DNA of 64,000 bases, from assembly GCA_037975125.1 (NCBI GenBank), contig CM075856.1, positions 5,429,106-5,493,105 of the forward strand. Direction: 5' to 3'. The position numbers were made by a program, and so were the translations under genes. Source of the DNA: Latrodectus hesperus. Lineage: Eukaryota > Arthropoda > Arachnida > Araneae > Theridiidae. Positions 48,170 to 59,668 of the stretch are shown in pieces. The stretch's first letter is position 1. Each line of letters opens with the position of its first letter. The notes under the pieces are model-generated. The model saw only the letters and a program-made list of their open reading frames with translations, did not search any database and was not told the DNA's origin.

Positions 48170-48570
48170 TAGTTTGTTTGTTTGTTACTTGAATTGAAGA
48201 ATTTAGTTAATTTTCGAGATCTGTTGACTCTACTTCGGAGTTATAAGATTCCTGTTGGTGGACAGCCAGGTCTTTGCACATTTGGAGTCCTTTATCATGG
48301 AGGAAAGTAATTATTTGTATTAATTTTTGTGTTCTGAACTTGTTCGTTGTGCAGAATTTTAGGAACTGGTAGTTGGTTTGAATGGATGATTTTTTGATAT
48401 GTAGATCTTTGGTTTGAGGAAATTCTGTGATATAATGCAGTAGTGTATCAATTTGGCCACAGATGCAAGATGGAGATCTGGATTTGGGATTGATTTGGAG
48501 TTGGGATTCAAACTCACTATCTTCCGATAACATGAAATAGTACCTCAACCAAGCAGGCCACAACAGTTCT
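48170..48570 (-). mobile_element. Chimeric retroelement: tRNA-like SINE head fused to a LINE 3' end
   Basis: On the minus strand the element opens with a tRNA-like head (box A in TGGCCTGCTTGGTTGAGGTA, box B GAGTTTGAATCCC). It then passes without spacer into sequence translating as SPSCICGQIDTLLHYITEFP … KKSSIQTNYQFLKF … KLIQIITFLHDKG. This resembles the C-terminal end of non-LTR retrotransposon proteins, where a CxC…H…C knuckle of the form CxCGxxxTLxHxxxxCP is common. Here the last Cys is Phe, a sign of decay. The element ends in (CAAA)n (plus strand TTTGTTTGTTTGTTA at 48,172-48,186). The 131-residue open frame at 48,207-48,602 spans both parts, and its first ~40 residues are translated tRNA head. 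Confidence 0.65.
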
Positions 48571-49140
48571 AAAATAACTTTTTCGAATGAGAATAAAAGC
48601 ATTCAAAATAAAGATTAATGATTTATAAAGAAAACTTGCTTCTCTCTCTAAAATTTAGCTTTTTTTATGACAAGAGTTTGGTTTTTTTAAGCATTATTAT
48701 TATTAAGTAATAATTAAATACGTAATGAAAATTGAATATTTTTGAAAGTACACTACTGATCATTAAAATTGCTCCACCTTCAGGAATGTAAGTAACTGAA
48801 TGATATTTACTGAACCCATACATCTTAATTGATTGAGATATTTGTGAGTCAGTACTCACACACACAGAGTATCAGCATGAGAAAGGAGCTCTTTTCTTCG
48901 CACAAAGTGTACGAGTTCATACACTCATCAATTTTGCATGAATTTATTGGAAAACTAATCATATCACTGTAAGTACTATCTCTCATGTTAATTTCACTGA
49001 CTTGATATACCAGCTTCCTTGTATAACAACTTTAATATACAGTAGTTTACTTTTAAGAAAACCGGTGGCGTTGTAATTTTATGATTTTTTGAAATTTTGA
49101 TTAAATAAATTTATAAACCTCGGACAATTTTAATTTGCAG
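48571..49140. other. AT-rich interval, no gene seen
   Basis: The minus-strand open frame at 48,665-48,865 has no motif. The last ~30 bases lead into the acceptor of the candidate exon at 49,141. Confidence 0.5.
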
Positions 49141-49271
49141 ATATTAGGAGAATTGAATTCTTCTCCAGTTGTTTGGAGCAAAATCTACCTTCAACGTCCA
49201 GGAGTTTTGTTGTGATACCGTTGCTGTGATAGACACCATACTAATTCAGTGTGGTTTTCTAACAGCAAAAG
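49141..49271 (+). other. Candidate spliced exon (131 bp)
   Basis: It is bounded by acceptor TTTTAATTTGCAG|ATA and donor AGCAAAAG|GTAATA. The segment is G+C-richer than its flanks and contains no ATG on the plus strand. The start is loosely reminiscent of array copy 3 (TCTTCTCCAGTTG versus TCTTCGCAACAGTTG) but homology is not established. It is on the same strand as, and between, the exon array and the receptor coding exon. Confidence 0.35.
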
Positions 49272-49615
49272 GTAATATTACATACTTAACAGAAATTAAC
49301 ATTATTTAATTTCGTGCTCTATAAAACTAATTAAAATCCAAAATTTATTAAATTGATTTACATTTTAGCTTATTTTATCAAAAAAGTTAAAACTAATTAT
49401 ACGTAATAAAATTTAGAAAAGAAATAAAAAAAACTTGAATAATGTATAAGATTTGAAAGAGAAATTTTAGCACTAAAATTTTCTACGCGATTTAAGTGAT
49501 TCAGTATAAGTTATCGGCTATGATCTTACATTGTTTTTCTTAAATTAAATGTTCATCATAATGTATTAAATGGATTTAGCATATTAAATATTAACAGTAA
49601 ATGTATTTTATTTCG
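49272..49615. other. AT-rich interval, no gene seen
   Basis: Nothing recognised. If the upstream candidate exon is real, this is the start of its downstream intron. Confidence 0.5.
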
Positions 49616-49770
49616 AAGCCCGGTGATATAATGGTAAGACTTCGCGCTTGTAAGGCACAGGTTTGAAATTCGATTCTCGGGATGGGCAAAGTTGACCCAG
49701 CTTTTCTCCCCTTCAGTTGGTAGATGAAACTGAGTACCAAGCATGCTTGGGAACTAAGCACATAGGATAT
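49616..49770 (+). mobile_element. tRNA-derived SINE, family 3
   Basis: The tRNA-like head has box A-like GGTGATATAATGGTAAGACT and box B-like GGTTTGAAATTCGATTC. The body has CCCTTCAGTTGGTAGATGAA and ACTGAGTACCAAGCATGCTT, then GGGAACTAAGCAC. The last part recurs in the same orientation at 57.7 kb. Confidence 0.75.
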
Positions 49771-52700
49771 TTATTAAAAAGATCACCTATTTGTTTTCAC
49801 TATGGGATATACTTATATGACAAAGAAAGTTTGTTTAGTTTGAAAATAGTAGTGACAAAGTTTTAGGGTTTTTTGCATGTTTTTTTTTTTCGGAAAATCT
49901 ACCTGGTTTTATAATATTTTGGTCATTTTTAGATGTTTGTGAAAGGATAGCAATATTTCTAAGTTTTACGTCCATTCGTTTACGAACTTAAATAAATCTA
50001 TTTTTGTTATTCAACTGTGCGAAAAATTATAAGGTAAGATTCACTCTGATTTCTTTAAGGATCAATTTTAATCCATGATTTAAGGTTATTTAAGTTTTTG
50101 TAAGTATGGCACACACATACAACACAGCTTATTTGCCTGAGTGAAAATCCAGGCTATAGTTTTACGAATGCAACTGATTTAAGTAAAAAGGTAACAATAA
50201 CAGTTAAGTAAATGCATTTGTTAAAAAAGAATGTACAACCGATTTTTATTTAAAAGTGGAATCCAGAAAATGGTGAAAAATGACTTTTTAAAGAACAATA
50301 TACACTTTCCTATAATAAATATTAATCTTTAAATATTAAGCATATTACAATAAATTAAATACTAAAAAATTACTCACAAAATGATTTTTTTCATATGAAC
50401 TAAAAGTTATGTACGCTGCATTTATATATTTAATATAAAAAGAATTAAAAAAAAGTAATTATTTTATAAATCTATTTTAAATGAAATGTTTCTCACCAAT
50501 GTTCTTCCTTTTATTAATTGCTTATTCATGTAAATATTCATACATTTTGTTGTTGGAAAAATATTGTGAATAATTCTAGCATACATTTTTTTGATGGAAA
50601 ATTTTTTTATCTAGCTCATTATTTTCTTTGGAAAAAATTCAGTTTAATGCAAAAAAAATTCCATTTAATTAAAGTTATAACTTTCAAGATGTTTTAGGTA
50701 CTGAAAAATTTTTTATAGTTAAATTTTTTATTATATCAAAGAATGAAGAGAGAAAATTTCATGTTTGGTCAAAAATGTGATTTATTATATAATTTAGAGA
50801 TCAATAAAAAGAATAAATATGTGACATGTTCTCACTTTCTGAAGACTGTGACATATAACACATAACAAATATTTACAGCCGCAATGTTTTAGATATTTTT
50901 ATAAATTATTTTCTCTTTTTACATAGATTCCTTCTAGATGCTCGTAACTTGGGTTATACCTCACCGTCTTCAGTGGGGAAATCATTATTACTGATAAATC
51001 TTCTGCAAAGGCTTTTATGAGCCTTGTTTAACAACTTTTTCCTCATTTATAATGTACTCTCTTTATTTTTGAGTTATGTAGGAATTGAATATTGATTAAT
51101 AGTCAAAATACTTTTTTTCACTCCGTATTTAATAATGGTAATTTAATAATGATTATATATAATTCACATACTTCTAGAATATTTTATTTATTTTTTAAAC
51201 TGAATTTATTTTATCACGATACCAATGAAGGCAAAATTAACAATATTCAGTAAAAAACAATTCTAATAAATGTTCATTTTTGTTAATTAATGTTTTCTTT
51301 ATAAATATTGTAGACAAAATTTATAAATGCACTCGTAAATTAATGGAGCATTGCTAAATACATCAAAAAATAATTTCCGTAAATTTGAGGAAACTTTAAA
51401 TTTTTTTTTTAAAATACATGTTTTGTAATTGTTTAATTCGTCATTTCAGATATTCAATAAATTATTTTTAGGTATTCTTCCATTGATAGGACATGAAAAC
51501 AGCTAGAATTTCGACTTTTTTAACCGGTAAATAAATTATCTCATTAGGGATTAATAGCAAAGGTTATTCGATGAAATACTGACTGAAAAAAAGACAACAC
51601 TTTAGTGGGCATCTATTCTTTATAAACACCACAATCTAAGCTTAAGCCAAAATAATTTGTGCAAAGACTAATTTATTAAAATTCAGACTAACAACCATTT
51701 TTAATTTTTGACAAAAATTATAAAATGATTTTTGTGAGGCTTTAAAATACGTTTAACAGTGCTGTGTTATGCTTTAAAAGGTTTCATTCCAAAAATTTAA
51801 TTAAATAAATTTACATTCAATTAACCTCATTTCCTCGAATTTATCCTGTAAAGTAACTAATAAAACCATTAAAGTAAGTAAGTTTACTAGTTTACATTTC
51901 CGGTTTATTTTCCGGGAAAGCAGTTTATGAATATAATATATTATTTTTCCTTTTATTTCTCTAAAAGTTTGTCTTATAAAATGAGTAATTACATTTTAGT
52001 TTTCTAAAGTTTTGCCACTTAAACAAAATACTTTTTTTAAGATTTTTAATAATCTATTTTTATTTTTCAAACTAGGAAAAAAAATAATCGTAATCTAAAA
52101 ATAGTGAATTTCTTCATAAAGTTTATGGTTACAAGTGTTGTGTAATATTAAAAATTAAACTTGGATCACATTATGACAGTTAAACTTCATATCGATTCCA
52201 TGTATTAAATGTAAGCTATTCAGTTATATCATATAGGAATTCCTCTTTAAAGAATTATTATGTATGAATTCATTACATACTTTAATATGTTACATCCTCA
52301 AATCTTAATTCTTTTGCAGATACAGGAATTGTATAGCATAATATTATAATCGAATAAGTTATAAATTACATAATTACTAATATATTATTTCAAATTAAGA
52401 CTAATTCTGCAACCCATCAATCCATCAAAATATAAAAAAGAATTTATTTCGTTGGCAAATATCAGTGTATAAAACCAGAGAGAATCCATTTGTATAGCAT
52501 TATCCCTTGCGTATGTTCATTCTAAGAATTAACAGTGAAAAATAATATGTGTTACTAATTTGTAGCAGATATATTGTGCTAATAGATTTTGATTAAAAAT
52601 AAAAACAGGTCTCTATTATGCACAAATACGAGAAATTACAAACCAAATGAATCATCTTGATAAATTATTTCAAATATTGGAAGAAGGAAATATAAAATAA

Positions 52701-53149
52701 TTTTAATTTCTTGGAATAAAAGAAAAAATTCGAATTAGCGTGTTGTAGAAAGAAGTAATTGATAAGAAAATTAGTTTCTTACATTAACATGGATCTTTGA
52801 GTAAAGTTTATTTTCTTATTTTAAGAATCAGTGTAATACAGATAAAAGGAATTTATTAAAGATCCGTACATCATTTTTTGTTAAAGAAATTCACTTCTCA
52901 TTGCAATGAGATTTATTTTCTAAGAATAAAGCAAATCAATATTTCATTAAATTAAATGTTTTCCTTTGAACTAAAATCTATAAAAAAAGATGAAGATCTT
53001 TTAAATTTTTAGATTACTGTAAAAGCTATCAAAGCAAAAGGTAAGTAATTAAGAGAATGAAAGTATTTGGAACTTTCTTATAAATTACATTTTCTTAATA
53101 TTTTTCAATATATGTATATAATTATGAAAAAATTGCATTTACAAGAATT
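49771..53149. other. AT-rich non-coding stretch, no gene seen
   Basis: No gene, tRNA-like head or long repeat was recognised in about 3.4 kb. Confidence 0.6.
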
Positions 53150-53245
53150 AAGAGGTCAGAATATGAACCAGAGGGATAACCGTTCGATTCTAGCTCAGGA
53201 ACATATCCAGGATTAGTGACATACCGCTAAAGCGGTATGCCATCC
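53150..53245 (+). mobile_element. SINE-head fragment with a perfect hairpin
   Basis: AGGTCAGAATATGAACCAGA followed by CCGTTCGATTCTAGCTC resembles a tRNA-derived head (box B GTTCGATTC). A perfect 20-base palindrome, CATACCGCTAAAGCGGTATG (53,220-53,239; 9-bp arms, AA loop), lies just after it. No family body was recognised. Confidence 0.4.
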
Positions 53246-55334
53246 AAACCTACTTATGTAATGATTTTTAATAAACGTTAAAAATTTAATAATGAATTTA
53301 TTAAACGCGCGCGATGAGAATTTAAAAATAAATTTTAAACGCTGACCATTATGAACTTATTAGATGCAATTGAAAAAATGAAGCTGATAATTTCTCACGT
53401 ATATTTAGATCTTTTTTAAACTTCTTTATACTGAGGTGTTAACAAATTGCATACATTTTTTGAGACTTGTTGATTTGCCCTTTTATAAAGTAATTTTTCC
53501 CATGCTTTACCATGAATAACCGAGTATTATATCTAACTGATCCCACAATTGTTGCATGCACTATTTTTTAGCTTGAACTTTTGTTAAGATTTTTTTGAAA
53601 GAATTTAAAACATTACATTTTGTGCAAATTAAATGAGAGATGTTTTTCATTAAGACTTCTCCTATCTGTATGATTTACTTTAATAATGAATGCAAAGCTA
53701 TTTTAGGAATTTTTAAAAGAAATAAAAATTCGGAATTCTTTAAAGCTACTGCAATAGTTATAAAATTCTGTAAAATAGAAATTTCTAACTTGGAGAAGTC
53801 TAAATCAAAATGTTCAAAAAATATTAAACTCAAGATAATCACCCTTTTTGCAGCAATTTAATGTATATTATAAATTTTTATTAGTTCTTTATACTTTGAT
53901 ACAGTTTTGTAACCCAAACAGAATTGTGACAGATATATTTTTCAAGTTTGCGTAGATAATTTTAAATGAAATAAATATTAAATCTCTAACATCAAAAAGG
54001 AATTCTCAGGTTGAAGAGTATGTTTTCTTTCCCGTATGAAGTTCTTTGTTTTATTGACTTATCAGTTTTACTGATCTACGTGGCTCATGAAAAATAAAAA
54101 GCTGGCAGAAAATGTTTCGTTTTATAATAACTCCTAAATTCAATCCTACACAATGGTTATTTAAAAAAAAATTGGAATTTTAATCAAATTGAAGTGGCTA
54201 TTTTATTAAAAAGCTTTTCACTTCAAGATTTGAAAAGGAAATATTTTTAATTTGAAGAAGAACGATATATCAAATAAAGAAGTTACGTAAATTAGTTTTG
54301 AATTTTTAATACTAATGATGATATAATAAAAATTTTCGAGTCCATTTAAGAAATAATTAATCTTTTCAATAATTTATTAGAAAGAAGAATTGTTTATTTG
54401 CACAGCTGTAAAGCACTGACTATTTTTTAATTAGCATCAAAAATATTTTCAAAAATTTTTAAAGCTTCGAAATATTTGAGAAGCAGCCTTTATAAAATTT
54501 TCATTAAAAAAAATAATGAAATTAAAGAGTAAAAAATTAATATACGGAAGGCAAAATATTTAATGCTCAAAATATATTATTTCAAACTTATTTTACATAA
54601 TACAAAATTTCATTGAATGTTACCTAATATAGTAAGATATAAAATGTTTTGAAAGTTTATTTAAATAATTATAAAAATAATTTTCAACAGTTATATGTAA
54701 AATACTTTATGAAAGAAGGGTTCAAATGTTGAGGAAAAATAATGGAAGCATTTCAAACAGATTTTTTTATATATTAAAATTTTATGAATGATAAATATTC
54801 ATTTTACTTTTATTAAATGAGTAACTGAGAGAGCATTATTCAAAAACTGACAGGTTATTTCCTTCTTTTATTTCTGTTTCGAAAATAGTTACGTTATTCA
54901 GTAACGCCTGTTATCGCAAGTCATGATAGAGTGTTCACAAATCCGTTCTCTAAAGAACGAGTGTCAGGATATAAACATTGACTAAAAAGAGGCACCTGAT
55001 TAAAAATTATGACTAAAGAAATGTAAAACTTGCAGAAACAGAAAGTACAAGAATTGATCGTTAATTTTATCATCATCTTCCCATGAAAAACATTGTGGAA
55101 GAAGCCTTATAAACCAACATTTCGAGAAGAACACCTAACCTTTTGAGGAGTACCGCAAATGATGATGTAAAAAATGATGTTAGAGCATATAATCATGAAA
55201 AACATTCATCGGGAAAGAGTGATACAATCTGATGAATCCATTATTTTCTGATAGGAATAGCCTTATTTATACAGAGCTTGATATAAAGTTTATGAACTGT
55301 TAGTTGCCATTTGCCAAACAAGATGATAGTTGTA
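53246..55334. other. AT-rich non-coding stretch, no gene seen
   Basis: A 73-residue ATG frame at 53,640-53,861 is rich in Lys, Phe, Ile and Asn, as expected for translated AT-rich DNA, and has no motif. Confidence 0.55.
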
Positions 55335-55560
55335 AATTGTCCTCTAGGAGGAATTTTCAAAGACAGTGGGCCGTATTCACGTGTCGGAAAAAAATAAAAC
55401 CTGGAAAATTCCCAAGCACTCTTCCTTATAAATTTAATTTCAGAAGATAAAAGTGAAATGTCCATCTCCCGTTGTTCAGGAATCATGTTCAGCCAGAATC
55501 GAATCCGGTATCCTTCATAATGAAAAGTAGTATTCTACTATTGAGCCATTGTGAGAGTCT
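55335..55560 (-). mobile_element. tRNA-derived SINE, family 1
   Basis: CCTCTAGGAGGAATTTTCAA, CAGTGGGCCGTATTCACGTG, ACCTGGAAAATTCCCAAGCA, CATCTCCCGTTGTTCAGGAA and box B region CAGAATCGAATCCGG appear in reversed family order. The first four match other copies closely, making this one of the best-preserved members. The 81-residue minus-strand frame through it is repeat-derived. Confidence 0.8.
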
Positions 55561-57621
55561 TCTTTAACTGTACAATTTAGCAATTCTTTAGACTGCACTG
55601 GTCTACTTCAGGAGGAAATCCTGAAGGAGCCCGGTTTGGCTGTGTTGAAATTAAAAGTGGATGACCTCATGCATCTGATCTGATTTCAGATCAGAGGGAT
55701 TAGTAAGAAGAAGAATTCTTGTTAAATAAGAATAGACTAACTCTTTTACAAAATGAGCCTAAGTTTTCCCTGGTTTCCAAAAAGAGTTATTCACGAATAA
55801 TTTCATTTCGGTTGTTCCATCTTATTTAAATATTCAGAATGTCTCTTGGGAAATTATTTGGTAGCCGGAAAGGGAGATATACTTTCTGAGAGAAAACACA
55901 TTTTTAGAATATGCACTCTTATATTAACATAAAATATGTTAAGTTTCTAAAAAATGTTGATCTTCTTTTCTTGTATAAAATGCCTTCTTAAGAGCATTTG
56001 TTTTATATTTAGGAAAAATTATTCGAAATTTATCCGCTAATAAGGAAATATAAAGTTTTTAATAGCTGAAAAGAATTAAACTTTCTATAAAATAATTCTT
56101 TAAGTACACTCTATAATTTATTATCAGTTATCTCTTTATGAGCAAATGTTGAAAGAGCTTTATGTGAATAAGAAGATAGAATGAAATGTAGAGAAACTGG
56201 AAATAATTTGATATTTTACGGTTAGAATATCAGCAGCTTAGAATGTTCGTAAATTCTTTCCCTGAGCAAATTTTCTTAAGAAATTGTTGAGTAACACTAT
56301 GCATTGCAGAGATAAACTGAATTCATATTTAATTATAATATGCATTGAGTAAATAATTTATTTTTTGCACTTACTTCAATTTGTAATGCTTTAAATTTGT
56401 TTAAATTTTATGAATAAGCTGTTGTTAAATGAAGAAATAGTGTAAAAATTTAAAAATTCGTAAGTTTATCAAAAATATTTTATAGTAAATATATTAAAAT
56501 TGCTTAAAATAGCTATAAAAAAATATGGCACACAAATAAACTTAAAATAAAGAAATTTTTTAATAAAATAAAACTACAAAAATCACAAAAGCATGGCGAA
56601 AAAATAAAAAAAGTACTCAGAATATTTTTTATAACGTTTTGATTTCTGTATATTTTAAACTTGATTTTTATAAAAGGTGGTCCGAAGAAATGCACAAAAA
56701 CATCTTAGTGATTAGTATCTTAGAAATTTGAAAATAGTTTGAATTCAGCAAACATTTTCACTTATATTATTGTATTTCCAAAATAATTTCTTTTCATAAA
56801 AACAAAAACTTAAAAAATCAGTGATCTTTTATTGAAATAAAGTAAATAAGATGAATGATTCTATTTAATAGAGTCACAGGATGTATAAGCAATTTAAACA
56901 TTATGGTTTTAAGCATTTATTTTCCAATGTTTTCAGACATCAAAGTAATAATTTAAATGATTATCTGTAACCATGTGCTAATTTAAACAAAAAATGTTTA
57001 AGAGAAATATATTATTTTCCATACATTTTCCCCCAAATATTGATGCATTTCTAAAGTAATATTTTTCGATAAAAATAAACACTGATCTACTGAAGAAGTA
57101 AAAGAATTTATAGAGACATAAAGTATCAGAAAGGATTCTTTTCAATTGCCTCATACATACATTGCTCATACGGAGTTTGTAAGCAATTTAAATAGTAGTG
57201 GCTTAATATATTTCGTTCAAAATGTGTTTTTAAACCTCTAAGTTATAATTTAAAGGATAATTTAGGCAAAAATTATCTAGTGGAAATAAATATTAATATT
57301 TCCATAATTTTTCTATGAATATTAATGCATTTCCAAAATATTTCTTCTATAAGAATCAAGAGTGCATCAAAACAAAAGATTTTTCAATGCCCCATGATTG
57401 AAAAAAAAGCGTAGTTCAATATGGATTTTCTTTTAAATCCATCAAACAATGAAATTTTAGATCACGATGTAAAAATGGTTTTACAAATAAGTTTTTTATT
57501 AGATAGAACACATCAATTTAATATTATTTTTCATCATAATGGCAAATTTTTTAATGCAACCCACAGTTAAGTAAATACACCCATTTTCCAGAATAGGAAG
57601 TATATATATCTATAAAGTTAA
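55561..57621. other. Mostly AT-rich non-coding stretch
   Basis: A G+C-richer patch at about 55,580-55,700 (GAAGGAGCCCGGTTTGGCTG) contains a GATCTGATTTCAGATC palindrome and was not identified. The rest is AT-rich. Minus-strand open frames at 56.5-56.7 and 57.0-57.2 kb are hydrophobic noise. Confidence 0.5.
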
Positions 57622-57870
57622 TGCCTGGGGGCTTAGTGGTAACACTTTGCACTCCCAAGCTACAGGCAGGTCCGAAATTCCATCCTCGGGTTGTGTAACT
57701 TTCATCCCTTCAATCGGTTTATAAACTTAGTACCAAGCATGCTTAGTAGTTAAGCACTGTGAGTTCACCTTAGGTTGATCACTTAACCGGGACATATGCT
57801 TCACACCCTAGGGAAACAGATATGGGCATTGTAGGCCTTGGCCCATATATGTACTGCTGTGCCACTGAGT
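57622..57870 (+). mobile_element. tRNA-derived SINE, family 3
   Basis: Head with box A GGCTTAGTGGTAACACT and box-B-like GGTCCGAAATTCCATCC, then CCCTTCAATCGGTTTATAAA and TTAGTACCAAGCATGCTTAG matching the 49.6-kb copy. It then extends further: TCACTTAACCGGGACATATG and GCATTGTAGGCCTTGGCCCA. This longer copy ends about 500 bp before the receptor coding exon, so it sits in the proposed last intron. Confidence 0.78.
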
Positions 57871-58390
57871 ATAATTTTTATCTATAGAATTAGTTACAAT
57901 TAAGTCCAGTGCTTATTTGTTTCTTGAATAACATACAATAGAAAAATGAAATCTATTTTTAAGATACAGAAACACGCGCGCGCGTTGTTTGTATACCTTT
58001 CGAGAAAAATATAGAGTAAACAAAATTAAAAAAGAATGACTTTAAATTTTACTATTATTTTTAGAAAATTCAGTGATTTTAGTTACTAATAATAAAGAAA
58101 AATTTCAAGTAAAATTATTCAATGCAATCTATTTAAATCGTCCCCAAGTATGCTCTCTATTCTTATTATATTCATGTATTTATTATTCTTCTACTTACAG
58201 ATGCTAAAAATTATACATAAGTAGTTAATACAAGAGTAATCCACCATCGATCTTCACCAGACAAATCATCCACCTGATGTACATCTCGTCGTAATTTTGC
58301 TGGACAATTTTTGTCAAATAAAAAAAAACTTTACTTTGTAATTGCTCTTTGGTGCTTCAAAATTTCAGTAGCACTCATTTCTTATTGCAG
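57871..58390 (+). other. Interval upstream of the receptor exon, ending in a 3' splice site
   Basis: AT-rich sequence with a (CG)n-like ACGCGCGCGCG at about 57,974. It ends with TTTCTTATTGCAG|G, a good acceptor whose AG is at 58,389-58,390. A second, weaker AG (AAAATTTCAG) is at 58,368. The absence of any in-frame ATG between the acceptor and 58,403 fits a coding exon whose start lies 12 bases inside it. Confidence 0.6.
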
Positions 58391-58402
58391 GCATTACTTA
58401 CA

Positions 58403-59668
58403 ATGAATACCGATTATGCCATGGATACATTTAGAAAAAAAGACTATATCTCAAAACTATGCAACTTATCTAAGGAATTCTGTAATGACACATTAGAAAA
58501 CTTGAACTTATCATTCTTTGAGAACCATTATCAAGATAAACAAGATGGAATTACAAATATTCCATCAATCAAATTTTTATGTTATGGTTTGTATTGCTTA
58601 ATCTTCGTGATAGGATTTTTCGGGAACTGTGGGGTGTGTTATGCGGTGTTTCGAAATAAGGCAATGAGAAATGCCACGAACCTTTTCATAGTTAATTTAG
58701 CTGCGTCAGATATTATGCTATGTATATTTGCTACATTTTTTACACCTTTATATATTTTCATGAAAAAATGGATTCTTGGTGCAGCATTATGCCACGCAAT
58801 ACCCTATGCGCAAGGACTAACCGTATATGTATCCTCCTTAACTTTAATGGCTATTGCAATAGAAAGATTCATTTCAGTAGCATACCCATTTGAAAAACAT
58901 ATTTCGAATACAAAATGTGGTTTTATTATTTTAATTATATGGATATCGTCTGCGCTGCTTACATCACCTTTTGGGATACATATGTCTATAGTGACTAGTA
59001 GAAGCGACAACTACTATTGTGTTGAATCCTGGCCCAGCGACATAGTAAAAAAAGTATGTGTTATTTGCACAACAATCGTGCAGTTTATCTTGCCATTCAT
59101 GGTTGTAACATATTGTTACACAAAAATTTTTTTGAGACTGCGCTATCGAGCTATGCACCAGCCAGGTATTATGTCAGCACAGAGAATAAGGGAAGAAACT
59201 CGAAGAAATACTCGTGTTAACAAGATGCTGATTTCCATGGTTTTTGTCTTTGGAATGTCATGGTTGCCAATTAACATCTTTAATATAATTGTTGATTTCT
59301 ACCCACCGATAAGGAAGTGGGTGGAAGTGCACAGTGTATTCATTGTCACCCACATTTTGGCCATGGCTTCCTCTTGCTATAATCCAATATTATATGCATA
59401 TCTTAATGACAATTTTAAACAAGAATTTAAAAGTATGTTCGCTTCTTTTAAAGAATACATCGGATGCAAATGTCCTGAAACTTGCCATGCTACTGCTGCA
59501 CCAGAAGAACCGATTGAGGAAATCGATCCCAGAGATTTATATGAAAGTTTAGATGATATAGAGTCCTATTTGCGACTTTATGGAATACATTGTGTAAGAT
59601 TCAATCGAGTTACTGAAACCATCGATATCACGCCTCGAAATCCTGAAACCGTTCATGAACGCTATTAA
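58403..59668 (+). CDS. Neuropeptide F/Y-type G-protein-coupled receptor, 421 aa
   Basis: A complete class A (rhodopsin-like) receptor in one uninterrupted exon. Numbering from ATG 58,403, the first ATG in the frame. The frame extends 18 codons upstream, but only from a TTG and across a 3' splice site at 58,390. A at -3 suits initiation. The extracellular N terminus has three N-glycosylation sequons (NLS, NDT, NLS). Approximate helices: TM1 57-84 (FFGNCG), TM2 91-115 (NLAASD), TM3 129-157, TM4 171-191, TM5 215-240, TM6 274-298 (FGMSWLPIN), TM7 309-333 (NPILY). Cys130 and Cys206 should form the usual TM3-ECL2 disulphide. The TM3 end is ERF (154-156) instead of DRY. The FTPLYIF, PYAQGLTVYVSSLTL and WLPINIFNIIVDFY stretches are typical of the NPF/NPY group. 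The tail has CKCPETC (possible palmitoylation) then an acidic region. The receptor should bind an NPF-like amidated peptide at the plasma membrane. RYamide or another NPY-related receptor is the main alternative. Confidence 0.9.
   Translation: MNTDYAMDTFRKKDYISKLCNLSKEFCNDTLENLNLSFFENHYQDKQDGITNIPSIKFLCYGLYCLIFVIGFFGNCGVCYAVFRNKAMRNATNLFIVNLAASDIMLCIFATFFTPLYIFMKKWILGAALCHAIPYAQGLTVYVSSLTLMAIAIERFISVAYPFEKHISNTKCGFIILIIWISSALLTSPFGIHMSIVTSRSDNYYCVESWPSDIVKKVCVICTTIVQFILPFMVVTYCYTKIFLRLRYRAMHQPGIMSAQRIREETRRNTRVNKMLISMVFVFGMSWLPINIFNIIVDFYPPIRKWVEVHSVFIVTHILAMASSCYNPILYAYLNDNFKQEFKSMFASFKEYIGCKCPETCHATAAPEEPIEEIDPRDLYESLDDIESYLRLYGIHCVRFNRVTETIDITPRNPETVHERY

Noticed and set aside
48481..48602. 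N-terminal 40 residues of the 131-residue minus-strand frame as part of a real protein
   Set aside because: They are translated tRNA-like SINE head (box A and box B visible), not LINE protein.
49616..49690. Functional tRNA gene
   Set aside because: The box B is disrupted, no full cloverleaf can be drawn, and the downstream body is shared with 57.7 kb.
58349..58402. Upstream extension of the receptor frame by 18 codons
   Set aside because: It starts at TTG, not ATG, and includes a good 3' splice site (TTTCTTATTGCAG) at 58,390. The first ATG is at 58,403.
58804..59552. Additional open frames overlapping the receptor on both strands
   Set aside because: They are shadow frames of the conserved 7TM coding sequence and have no motifs of their own.
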